DNA of 10,756 bases from an uncultured Butyricicoccus sp. (GTDB lineage: Bacteria; Bacillota; Clostridia; Oscillospirales; Butyricicoccaceae): NCBI GenBank assembly GCA_900557315.1, contig USSI01000031.1:1-10756 (forward strand), written 5' to 3'. Shown here one piece after another: positions 1 through 6,537 of the stretch. The translations under genes were made by a program, and so were the position numbers. The notes under the pieces were generated by a model. That model was not told where the DNA came from and made no database searches. It saw nothing but the letters and a program-made list of their open reading frames with translations. Numbering within the stretch: position 1 is the stretch's first letter; each line of letters opens with the position of its first letter.

Positions 1-1007
1 AGAATATATTGTTTCATAGGAGACTTTGCAAGTGCCTGTCCCAGTTCCCCATACAGTTTCTCCGCTGCCTGCAGGTCGAGAAGCCGCTCGCCATACGGCG
101 GGTTGGCAAACAGGACGCCGTGTCTGCCGTAATCACGTTTTACAGCATCTGCCTGTTCGAAAAAGACGGTTCCGGACACGCCTGCCTTGCGCGCATTCTC
201 AATGGAAAGCTGCACACAGGCCGGGTCAATGTCGCTGCCGACAATAGGAAAGCGCGCGCTGCCATCCGTCATACCTAGGACATCCTCGCGCGCCTGCCGC
301 CAGACCGCTGCATCAAAGCATGCCCACTTTTCCGCGTCAAATGTGCGGAGCAGGCCGGGCGCACGCCGCTGGGCGATCATTGCTGCCTCGATTGCGATCG
401 TGCCCGAGCCGCAGAACGGGTCGAGCAGCGGTTCCCTGCCCCGCCAGCGCGCCAGCTTCACCATCGCGGCGGCCAGCGTTTCGCGCAGCGGCGCGGCATT
501 GCTGTTGGCACGGTAACCGCGCTTGTGCAGCCCCGCACCCGAGGTGTCCAGATAAAGCTCTGCCGTATCATGCATGATAGCAAACTGAATCTGATATTTT
601 GCGCCAGTCTCCTCGAACCATGTCTGGTGATAGGCCTGTCCCAAACGAGATACAACCGCCTTTTTGACGATCTTCTGGCAATCAGGAATGGAGTGCAGTG
701 CGGAATCCAGGCTGTGCCCCTTGACCGGGAATGCGCCGTCTTTTGGGATAAACTGCTCCCATGGCAGCGCACGCACGCCTTCAAACAGCGCGTCAAATGT
801 CTTTGCCCGGAAGCTTCCCAGCCGGATGAGCACACGCTCGGCACAGCGCAGATTGAGGTTCGCCCAGGCAAGCGTGTTTTCATCCCCTTCAAACAACACG
901 CGCCCGTTCTCAGCGCGCACATCGGTTAATTTCCCGCCAAAGCGCAGTTCATCCGCAACGATCCCTTCCAGACCGAACAGTGTTGGACAGCACATCGTCA
1001 GTTCCAT
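1..1007 (-). CDS. rlmL: THUMP-domain class I SAM-dependent RNA methyltransferase (RlmL/YpsC family), 3' end cut off by window
   Basis: Open for 335 codons from an ATG at 1007 to the left edge, so the C-terminus is missing (roughly 40-50 residues if it matches the family length near 380). Family members make N2-methylguanosine in 23S rRNA, using S-adenosylmethionine. Residues about 60-155 fit the RNA-binding THUMP domain, followed by the conserved LHKRGYR (160-166). The Rossmann methyltransferase domain shows SAM-binding motif I DPFCGSGTIAIEAA (196-209), the motif II acidic GSDID (257-261) and the catalytic motif IV NPPYGER (302-308), the signature of N2-guanine or N6-adenine methylation. The start is set by AGGAAGGGG eight bases upstream. 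It has its own promoter (1075-1103), with a terminator hairpin in the leader. The family assignment is firm. The exact target base (E. coli RlmL modifies G2445) is inferred by family only. Confidence 0.9.
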   Translation of the reverse strand, partial: MELTMCCPTLFGLEGIVADELRFGGKLTDVRAENGRVLFEGDENTLAWANLNLRCAERVLIRLGSFRAKTFDALFEGVRALPWEQFIPKDGAFPVKGHSLDSALHSIPDCQKIVKKAVVSRLGQAYHQTWFEETGAKYQIQFAIMHDTAELYLDTSGAGLHKRGYRANSNAAPLRETLAAAMVKLARWRGREPLLDPFCGSGTIAIEAAMIAQRRAPGLLRTFDAEKWACFDAAVWRQAREDVLGMTDGSARFPIVGSDIDPACVQLSIENARKAGVSGTVFFEQADAVKRDYGRHGVLFANPPYGERLLDLQAAEKLYGELGQALAKSPMKQYI

Positions 1008-1015
1008 TTCGGCAT

Positions 1016-1024
1016 CCCCTTCCT
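1016..1024 (-). promoter_or_regulatory. Shine-Dalgarno of the methyltransferase gene
   Basis: AGGAAGGGG on the minus strand, 8 bases before the ATG at 1007. It begins two bases after the U-tract of the 1026-1058 terminator. An ATG directly abutting it (1015) opens only a 5-codon frame that ends across the real start, so 1007 is the best start. Confidence 0.7.
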
Positions 1025-1025
1025 G

Positions 1026-1058
1026 AAAAAAGGCTCCTGCCGCCGCCCGGCAGGAGCC
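1026..1058 (-). terminator. Intrinsic terminator between flippase and methyltransferase genes
   Basis: A perfect 11-bp GC-rich stem (GGCTCCTGCCG at 1032-1042 with its complement at 1048-1058) and a 5-base loop is followed on the minus strand by six T residues (1026-1031). It would terminate transcripts arriving from the flippase gene. It lies downstream of the candidate promoter at 1075-1103 and upstream of the methyltransferase ribosome binding site, so it is also in the methyltransferase 5' leader and could act as an attenuator. Confidence 0.85.
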
Positions 1059-1074
1059 ATCATGTCGTGAACTT

Positions 1075-1103
1075 ATCTTAGCGGTTTACCGGCGTTTTGT
1101 CAA
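1075..1103 (-). promoter_or_regulatory. Candidate sigma-A promoter for the methyltransferase gene
   Basis: On the minus strand a consensus -35 box TTGACA (1098-1103) is separated by 17 bases from TAAGAT (1075-1080; 4 of 6 matches to TATAAT). It begins 5 bases beyond the flippase stop codon. Transcription would start near 1068 and run straight into the hairpin at 1032-1058. Confidence 0.6.
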
Positions 1104-1108
1104 GGCAT

Positions 1109-2689
1109 TCACCACATACACAGATGCGGCGCCTGCGGCCGTTCGATCCGTCGGGACAGATACCGCAAAAGGCGGATGCCCGTCAGACGCAGTACCAGCA
1201 CATACAGCAGGCATGCCCCAAAAATGGTAAGCGCCAGCGCCGCCGTCTCGGTTTGGCAGATATCCTGAAATACGTGAAAAAACATCCGTGTCCAGAGAAA
1301 CAGCGTAGCGCCGCAAAGTACCGGTACACCAAACCGGCGCAGCGGCCTGAGTGCAAAACCGCTTTTCCGGTGTAAAATATACAAATTAACGGTAAATGCA
1401 ATGGCATCCGTCAGCAGCATGGCGAGCAGATAACCATAAATGCCAAGCGTTGGCCGGGCGCACCAGCGATATAAAAGAAAAAGCTGGCACAGTTCGGCGC
1501 ATACGCTGGTTACAACGTTCAAATGCTGTAAGCCCAGCGCATTCAGCAGGCTGCCGGAAGCCATCTGATAATAGCTGACAACTGCCACCGCACCCAGCAG
1601 GGCGACGTATTCTGCTGTCAGCGGCTGGCGGAAAAACAGTTCACTCAACCGCGGGGCAAGCGGAACCAGCACCGCCGTTGCCGGAATTCCAATCAGCCCG
1701 ACTGTTGAAACCGAGCGTCCGATCAGAGCACGCACCCGTTTGGCGGCGCCGACTGCCTGGGCCGCCGTAATGGCGGGCAGCAGCGCCGTGCAGACCGAGC
1801 TGACCAGTGCGACCGGCAGCAGCAGGAGCGGCATCGCCATGCCGGAAATCACGCCGAGCGCGGACAGCGCCTGTTCGTAGGTCAGCCCAGCCACCATGAG
1901 CCGCTGCGGCAGCAGGACTGAGCCTGCGGAACTGATGATATTGCTGACCAGTGCGGATGCGGAGAGCGGCAGGGCGATGAAGAAGAACTGACGGGCCGTT
2001 GCATGGTCGAGCGGTGCAGCCAGCGAGGTGTTTTTCATATTGCGCCGGAACAGCCGTGTCAGGAACAGTGCGCTGAATACCTCACTGACCACCATGCCCG
2101 CAAAAATCAGCATGGCGATTGTTCCATAATCCTCTCCCTGATAATGATGCAGCAGCGTGCCTACAGACAAGATGCGGATCAGCTGTTCACCTACCTCAGA
2201 GTATGCGGTGTACTGCATCTGCTCCAGCCCGATAAACAATGATTTGAAGATGTTTTCCACGCCGGTCAGTGTGAGGCACAGCAGGACAAAAGGGAATGCC
2301 TTTGCACAGCGCCCGTCCCCCAGCAGCGTAGCGGCGATCCCGTCGCCAAACAGCAGCACCACTGCGGCGCAGGCAGCGCACAGTGTAAAAAATACAGAAA
2401 ACGCCAGCCGGAGGATGGCGCCGATTTTGCGCCGCTCACCCTTTGCCTCGCAGGCAGCGCTCAGCCGGGAGCACGCCATCGTCACGCCGGACAGGCATCC
2501 TGCATTCAGCACCAGATAAGCCGAGTTGACCAGGCGGTACACGCCTAACCCCTCTGCGCCCGCAAAATGGCTGAGCAAAATGCGGTAAAAAAAGCCGAGT
2601 GCCTGTAATGCCAGATTGCCGCAGGCCAGCACCCCGGCCGCATATAGAATGGTTTTTTTCTGAATCCGCACAGCACGACCCCATTTCAC
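1109..2689 (-). CDS. SpoVB/MurJ-like lipid-linked saccharide flippase (MOP superfamily membrane protein)
   Basis: A protein of 526 residues, hydrophobic almost throughout, with about a dozen membrane segments. Clear stretches are near 12-38, 50-72, 92-122, 130-152, 190-212, 235-260, 278-308, 326-345, 360-384, 392-408, 418-440, 453-473 and 482-500. The N-terminal pattern LGFFYRILLSHFAGAEGLGV (31-50) is typical of the SpoVB/YtgP group of polysaccharide-biosynthesis transporters, which move lipid-linked cell-wall or spore-cortex precursors across the membrane. Length matches SpoVB (about 520). The start is a GTG at 2689 with no good Shine-Dalgarno. An in-frame GTG at 2671 (giving MRIQKKTILYAAG) has a GGGG run seven bases upstream and a length closer to the family. 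The gene lies 79 bp downstream of tgt and probably shares its transcript. Family confident; SpoVB versus MurJ role uncertain. Confidence 0.85.
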   Translation of the reverse strand: MKWGRAVRIQKKTILYAAGVLACGNLALQALGFFYRILLSHFAGAEGLGVYRLVNSAYLVLNAGCLSGVTMACSRLSAACEAKGERRKIGAILRLAFSVFFTLCAACAAVVLLFGDGIAATLLGDGRCAKAFPFVLLCLTLTGVENIFKSLFIGLEQMQYTAYSEVGEQLIRILSVGTLLHHYQGEDYGTIAMLIFAGMVVSEVFSALFLTRLFRRNMKNTSLAAPLDHATARQFFFIALPLSASALVSNIISSAGSVLLPQRLMVAGLTYEQALSALGVISGMAMPLLLLPVALVSSVCTALLPAITAAQAVGAAKRVRALIGRSVSTVGLIGIPATAVLVPLAPRLSELFFRQPLTAEYVALLGAVAVVSYYQMASGSLLNALGLQHLNVVTSVCAELCQLFLLYRWCARPTLGIYGYLLAMLLTDAIAFTVNLYILHRKSGFALRPLRRFGVPVLCGATLFLWTRMFFHVFQDICQTETAALALTIFGACLLYVLVLRLTGIRLLRYLSRRIERPQAPHLCMW

Positions 2690-2730
2690 TACAAGGCTAT
2701 GCTGCAGGCAGTTGCGATATGAATAGCAAG

Positions 2731-2760
2731 ACGCCGGACTTCTGAAAAGAAGTCCGGCGT
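2731..2760 (-). terminator. Hairpin after tgt, terminator-like but without U-tract
   Basis: A perfect 13-bp inverted repeat (ACGCCGGACTTCT at 2731-2743 and its complement at 2748-2760) with a 4-base loop starts 8 bases after the tgt stop codon. On the minus strand it is followed by CTTGCTATTC, not a T-run. It may protect the tgt mRNA 3' end or partly separate tgt from the flippase gene rather than terminate fully. Confidence 0.55.
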
Positions 2761-2768
2761 GGCTGTTA

Positions 2769-3911
2769 TTAAATGCGTTTGCTCATTTTTTCACTGTATT
2801 CTGCGCGGAATGCAGCAAAGGTACCGTTGTCCAGCGCGTCGCGAATCTCCTGCATCAGGTGGTTGTAGAACCACAGGTTATGCATGACCAGCAGGCGCTG
2901 GGACAGCATTTCGCCGCTCTTGAGCAGATGCCGCAGATAGGCGCGGCTGAACCGGCGGCAGGTCGGGCACTGACAGCCGTCTTCGATCGGACGGTCGTCG
3001 GTCTGATATTTTGCATTCATGATGTTCAGAATGCCGTTGTGCGTGAACAGGTGGCCGTGGCGCGCGTTGCGCGTCGGCATGACACAGTCGAAAAAGTCCA
3101 CGCCGCGGGCAACGCCCTCGATGATATTGGAAGGCGTGCCGACCCCCATCAGATAACGCGGCTTGTTCACCGGTGCATGCGGCAGGACAACGTCCAGGAT
3201 GTGATACATCACTTCGGTACTCTCCCCTACCGCCAAGCCGCCGATCGCATAGCCGGGCAGGTCGAGTTCAGCAATCGCCTGCATGTGTTCGATGCGAAGG
3301 TCGTCATAGGTGCCGCCCTGATTGATGCCAAACAGCATCTGGTGCGGGTTGACCGTATCCGGCAGGCGGTTCAAACGGTCCAGCTCGGTCTTGCAGCGCC
3401 GCAGCCAGCGCGTCGTGCGGTCGATCGAGTTTTTGACATACTCGCGCGGCGCAGGATTTTCAATGCATTCATCAAACGCCATAGCGATGTCCGAACCCAG
3501 GTTGGACTGGATGCGCATGCTCTCTTCCGGGCCCATAAAAATTTTCCGTCCGTCCACATGCGAATGGAAGGTTACGCCCTCTTCTTTGATCTTGCGCAGG
3601 GTCGCGAGCGAAAACACCTGAAAGCCGCCCGAATCGGTCAGCATCGGGCCGTCCCAGCGCATAAACTTGTGCAGGCCGCCCATCGCCTTAACAATCTGGT
3701 CACCCGGGCGGACGTGCAGATGGTAGGTGTTGGACAGCTCGATCTGGCAGCCGAGTTCTTTCAGATCAAACGCATCGACCGCGCCCTTGATCGCGCCCGC
3801 AGTGCCGACGTTCTGAAAGACCGGCGTCTGCACTGTGCCATGTGCTGTGCAGAATTCCCCTCTGCGGGCATTCCCTTCGGTTTTTAAGAGATGAAATGTT
3901 CCGATATTCAT
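2769..3911 (-). CDS. tgt: Queuine/preQ1 tRNA-ribosyltransferase (tRNA-guanine transglycosylase)
   Basis: A full-length protein of 380 residues. The enzyme exchanges guanine-34 in the GUN anticodon of tRNA-Asp, Asn, His and Tyr for preQ1 in bacterial queuosine synthesis. Visible landmarks, matched by offset to the Zymomonas enzyme, are general acid/base D93 in TDSGGFQVFSL, DEC at 147-149, GGLAVGE (224-230), nucleophile D275 in FFDCVMPTRNARHG, and zinc ligands C313, C315, C318 and H344. V228 is the residue type found in preQ1-using bacterial enzymes (glycine in the eukaryotic queuine enzyme). The N-terminal pocket differs from the common bacterial form: VFQNVGTAGAIKG and SNTYHL replace VFMPVGTQATVKG and GNTYHL. 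The ATG at 3911 follows GAGGG by 4-5 bases. It has a strong promoter at 3942-3970. queA, which acts next in the pathway, lies on the same strand but beyond the pgl-gnd-zwf operon. Confidence 0.97.
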   Translation of the reverse strand: MNIGTFHLLKTEGNARRGEFCTAHGTVQTPVFQNVGTAGAIKGAVDAFDLKELGCQIELSNTYHLHVRPGDQIVKAMGGLHKFMRWDGPMLTDSGGFQVFSLATLRKIKEEGVTFHSHVDGRKIFMGPEESMRIQSNLGSDIAMAFDECIENPAPREYVKNSIDRTTRWLRRCKTELDRLNRLPDTVNPHQMLFGINQGGTYDDLRIEHMQAIAELDLPGYAIGGLAVGESTEVMYHILDVVLPHAPVNKPRYLMGVGTPSNIIEGVARGVDFFDCVMPTRNARHGHLFTHNGILNIMNAKYQTDDRPIEDGCQCPTCRRFSRAYLRHLLKSGEMLSQRLLVMHNLWFYNHLMQEIRDALDNGTFAAFRAEYSEKMSKRI

Positions 3912-3941
3912 AATTCCCTCGATATTTGCAATATTAAGTGT

Positions 3942-3970
3942 ATTCTATCATATTTTGTCCGCCGTTTCAA
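3942..3970 (-). promoter_or_regulatory. Sigma-A promoter of tgt
   Basis: On the minus strand TTGAAA (3965-3970) and TAGAAT (3942-3947) each match consensus at 5 of 6 positions, with exactly 17 bases between them. The predicted start near 3935 gives a leader of only about 24 bases, too short for a preQ1 riboswitch. Confidence 0.75.
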
Positions 3971-4075
3971 CGCTGGTATGGGAAACGTATGCACTTTTGC
4001 AGCTAATTTGACGGGATTTGAATGCTTGAACAAAAAATTACCGATTTTCTAACCGGATATTGTTGGATTTCTACC

Positions 4076-4104
4076 TTGCATTTCTTAATGATATGAAATA
4101 TTAT
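4076..4104 (+). promoter_or_regulatory. Candidate promoter of the pgl-gnd-zwf operon
   Basis: TTGCAT (4076-4081; 3 of 6) and TATTAT (4099-4104; 5 of 6) are separated by 17 bases. The start would fall near 4111, giving a leader of about 25 bases before the ATG at 4136. The -10 and start region are overlapped by the palindrome at 4100-4116. The weak -35 suggests that an activator could be involved. This is the best spaced pair I found in the 224-bp gap between tgt and pgl. Confidence 0.45.
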
Positions 4105-4116
4105 TTAATAAATAAT
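4100..4116. promoter_or_regulatory. AT-only palindrome over the pgl promoter (operator candidate)
   Basis: ATTATTTA-A-TAAATAAT is a perfect 8-bp inverted repeat around a single base. It overlaps the candidate -10 box and start site of the pgl-gnd-zwf operon. The position suits a repressor site, but the surrounding DNA is AT-rich and such symmetry can arise by chance. Confidence 0.3.
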
Positions 4117-4135
4117 TTAGGAAGCAGGAAGTTAT

Positions 4136-5128
4136 ATGGGATACTTCACAGGATATATCGGGACCTATGGTTCTCCACACTCATATGGAATATATCGCTT
4201 TGCGCTGGATGCCGTAGATGGCAGTATGTCAACCCCTGAACCCTTTCTGCCGGTGCACGACTCCAAGTATCTGGCATTGCGTGAAGACGGGGTGCTGGCA
4301 TCCGTTATGCAGAATGAACAGGGTGCGGGACTGTTTTTCGCGAAATTACAGGACTTACCCCATGCGCAGAGGGAACTGCTGACTGAGGCGGGCGCTGGCT
4401 GCCATGTTGCGCTTTCCGCAACCCATGCCTATACGGCCAATTTCCACAGCGGCACGGTTTCCTGCTATCGTCTGACGGACGCGGCACCTGCGCTCGAGCA
4501 TGTGATTTCCATCGCGCCCAAGGCCGGCTGCCATCAGGTTTTGCTGCACGATGGGCTGCTTCTCGTCCCCTGCATGGAGCTTGACGAAATCCGCCTGTTT
4601 TCTGCGGAGGATGAAACTGCGCGCGGAGTGATTTCGTTCCCCTCCGGCAGCGGGCCGCGGCATGGCGTGTTTGACTGCGCGCACCGGAACCTGTATGTTG
4701 CGGCGCAGAAGGACAATGCCGTCTATCGGTATTCCGTGCATGGCGATGGTTTTGACCGGCTGCAGCGCGTGCCGCTGCTTGATGCACCCGGCTCCGGCTG
4801 TGACGAGACCGCAGCAATCCGGCTTTCCCCGGATGAACGCTTCCTCTATGTCTCAGTGCGCGGCGCAAATTTGATCGTTGTGCTGGCGTGCAACGCAGAC
4901 GGGCTGCGCGTAATCCAGCGCATTTCCTGCGGCGGCGATCATCCCCGCGATATTGTATTATCCCCGGACGGACGCTTTGTCCTGTCCGCCAACCGGTATT
5001 CCGGCGATCTGACCTGTTTCCCTCTTGATCCGGTTTCCGGCCGCATCGGCGCACAGTGCAGCAGGGTACCGGTTCCGGAAGGCGTCAGCATTGTATTTGA
5101 CGCACAGATGAAAGGAGAAGAAAAATGA
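4136..5128 (+). CDS. pgl: 6-phosphogluconolactonase (YbhE-type, seven-bladed beta-propeller lactonase family)
   Basis: A protein of 330 residues, usual length for the propeller lactonases, which hydrolyse 6-phosphogluconolactone to 6-phosphogluconate in the cytoplasm. Recognisable blade motifs are YIGTYGSPHSYGIYRFALD (7-25), HDSKYLAL (41-48), GSGPRHGVFD (171-180), LSPDERFLYVSVRGANLIVV (230-249) and HPRDIVLSPDGRFVLSANR (269-287). There is no signal peptide. The HPHQV stretch common in the family appears as GCHQV (131-135), so one of its histidines is absent. The ATG at 4136 follows AGGAAG repeats (4118-4131). The gene starts an operon and its stop overlaps the gnd start (ATGA, 5125-5128). The neighbours make the function convincing, since the gnd and zwf enzymes use its product and make its substrate. 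The same fold also occurs in unrelated lactonases. Confidence 0.88.
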   Translation: MGYFTGYIGTYGSPHSYGIYRFALDAVDGSMSTPEPFLPVHDSKYLALREDGVLASVMQNEQGAGLFFAKLQDLPHAQRELLTEAGAGCHVALSATHAYTANFHSGTVSCYRLTDAAPALEHVISIAPKAGCHQVLLHDGLLLVPCMELDEIRLFSAEDETARGVISFPSGSGPRHGVFDCAHRNLYVAAQKDNAVYRYSVHGDGFDRLQRVPLLDAPGSGCDETAAIRLSPDERFLYVSVRGANLIVVLACNADGLRVIQRISCGGDHPRDIVLSPDGRFVLSANRYSGDLTCFPLDPVSGRIGAQCSRVPVPEGVSIVFDAQMKGEEK

Positions 5129-6537
5129 AGCAGTATGATATTGGCATCATCGGTTTATCCGTTATGGGGCGCAGCCTTGCGCTTAATATGGCGGATCACG
5201 GGTTCCGGGTTGCAGGTTACAACCGCAGCCGCGCTGTGACCGAGGAGGTCGTGCGCCAGCATCCGCATGAAAACCTGACACCGTTTTACGCTCTGGAGGA
5301 GATGGTATCCGCGCTTGCGCCTCCGCGCCGCATCATGCTGATGATTCAGGCAGGCGCACCGGTGGATGCGGTGATCGGCCAGCTGGAACCGCTGCTCGAG
5401 CCAGGCGACATCATTCTGGACGGCGGTAACTCGTTCTTTGAGGACACCCGCCGCCGCAGTACGGAGCTCGCAGAAAAGGGCATCCTGTATTTCGGCGTCG
5501 GTATCTCGGGCGGCGAGGAAGGCGCGCGGCACGGCCCGTCCATCATGCCGGGCGGCGACAAAAATGCCTATCCGGTGGTCCAGCCCATCCTGGAAGCTGT
5601 TGCAGCCACTGCGGAGGGGATACCCTGCTGCACCTATATCGGCCCGGACGGGGCGGGACACTATGTCAAAATGGTGCACAACGGCATTGAATACGCCGAC
5701 ATGCAGCTGATTGCGGAAAGCTATCTGCTGCTCAAATATATTGGGGGCTTTTCCAATGACGAACTTGCAGAGCTGTTTTCTGAATGGAATCAGGGCGAGC
5801 TGAAGAGCTTCCTGATCGGTATCACTGCTGATATTTTCCGCGAAGCGGATGACCTTGCAGACGGGAGCCTTGTCGATCATATTCTGGACAGCGCCGCGCA
5901 GAAAGGCACTGGCCGCTGGACGAGCATGGAATCGCTGCGGCAGGGCGTGGACATCTCCACGATCACTGCGGCGGCAGGTGCGCGTGTGATGTCGAATGCG
6001 CTGGATACCCGCAGACAGGCGCGCGATCTGATCGACCTGCCGGCAATCCAACCGGCTGCCGATCGGACTGCTTTTGCCGGGCAGGTGCGGCAGGCGCTGT
6101 ACACCGCCAAGATCATTGCATATGCGCAGGGCTTCTCTCTCATGCGGGATGCGTCCGAACGCTACGGCTGGGCGCTTGATCTGGGTTCGATCGCGGCGAT
6201 TTTCCGCGCAGGCTGCATCATCCAGGCGGATTTCCTGAACGATATCACCGCGGCGTTCCGGCGTGCTCCGGCCCTCTCAAGCCTGCTGCTGGATGAATTT
6301 TTCCGCGCACGCCTTGCAGCGGGCCATCGCAGTCTGCGTGCATGTGCAGCAGCCGGTCTGCAAAGCGGCCTGCCGCTGCCGGCTATGACGAACGCGCTTT
6401 CCTATCTGGATCAGTTCCGCGGCCAGCATCTGGGCGCAAACCTCATTCAGGCGCAGCGCGACCTGTTCGGCGCGCATACCTTTGAACGCACGGACCGCCC
6501 GGGCGTATTCCATCACGAATGGGGGAGAAACGGTTGA
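5125..6537 (+). CDS. gnd: 6-phosphogluconate dehydrogenase, decarboxylating
   Basis: A full-length protein of 470 residues that oxidises and decarboxylates 6-phosphogluconate to ribulose-5-phosphate, normally with NADP+. The N-terminal Rossmann domain carries GLSVMG (10-15) and NRS (33-35), the latter a loop associated with NADP preference. Later come ILDGGNSFFEDT, the substrate signature GISGGEEGARHGPSIMPGG, and GHYVKMVHNGIEYADMQLI, which contains the catalytic lysine (KMVHN) and glutamate (IEY). TGRWTS follows in the helical domain, and the C-terminal tail has ANLIQAQRDLFGAHTFERTD with the family's closing arm. AAAGGAGAAG lies inside the end of pgl, seven bases before the ATG, and the 4-base overlap indicates translational coupling. 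No motif looks damaged. Confidence 0.97.
   Translation: MKQYDIGIIGLSVMGRSLALNMADHGFRVAGYNRSRAVTEEVVRQHPHENLTPFYALEEMVSALAPPRRIMLMIQAGAPVDAVIGQLEPLLEPGDIILDGGNSFFEDTRRRSTELAEKGILYFGVGISGGEEGARHGPSIMPGGDKNAYPVVQPILEAVAATAEGIPCCTYIGPDGAGHYVKMVHNGIEYADMQLIAESYLLLKYIGGFSNDELAELFSEWNQGELKSFLIGITADIFREADDLADGSLVDHILDSAAQKGTGRWTSMESLRQGVDISTITAAAGARVMSNALDTRRQARDLIDLPAIQPAADRTAFAGQVRQALYTAKIIAYAQGFSLMRDASERYGWALDLGSIAAIFRAGCIIQADFLNDITAAFRRAPALSSLLLDEFFRARLAAGHRSLRACAAAGLQSGLPLPAMTNALSYLDQFRGQHLGANLIQAQRDLFGAHTFERTDRPGVFHHEWGRNG
6521..6527 (+). promoter_or_regulatory. Shine-Dalgarno deciding the zwf start
   Basis: GGGGGAG lies six bases before TTG at 6534. The only in-frame ATG (6519) overlaps this element and has no ribosome binding site of its own, so the TTG start is favoured. 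Confidence 0.6.

Noticed and set aside
458..922. A 154-codon minus-strand ORF inside the left-edge gene
   Set aside because: Its translation is rich in Arg/Cys/Ser with no family features. The neighbouring minus frame encodes an intact THUMP/SAM methyltransferase with all motifs across the same DNA, so this is a shadow frame.
1001..1015. Five-codon ORF starting at ATG 1015 before the methyltransferase
   Set aside because: Its ATG directly abuts the Shine-Dalgarno with no spacing, so it is unlikely to be translated. It arises by chance overlap with the true start.
2859..3887. A 342-codon plus-strand ORF antisense to tgt
   Set aside because: It is the mirror of a highly conserved tgt coding frame, with no recognisable domain and no suitable start context. 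Long antisense frames are common opposite GC-rich genes.
3923..3935. ATATT-TGC-AATAT inverted repeat near the tgt transcription start
   Set aside because: Only five AT base pairs in an AT-rich gap; no stronger evidence for an operator.
3912..3970. Possible preQ1 riboswitch upstream of tgt
   Set aside because: The promoter at 3942-3970 leaves only about 24 bases of leader, and no pseudoknot-like purine-rich tail is visible. Too short for a preQ1-I aptamer.
3980..3993. cre-like (catabolite repression) site GGGAAACGTATGCA upstream of pgl
   Set aside because: The central AAxCG and final CA fit, but several informative positions mismatch and the symmetry is poor. It is also more than 80 bp from the likely pgl promoter.
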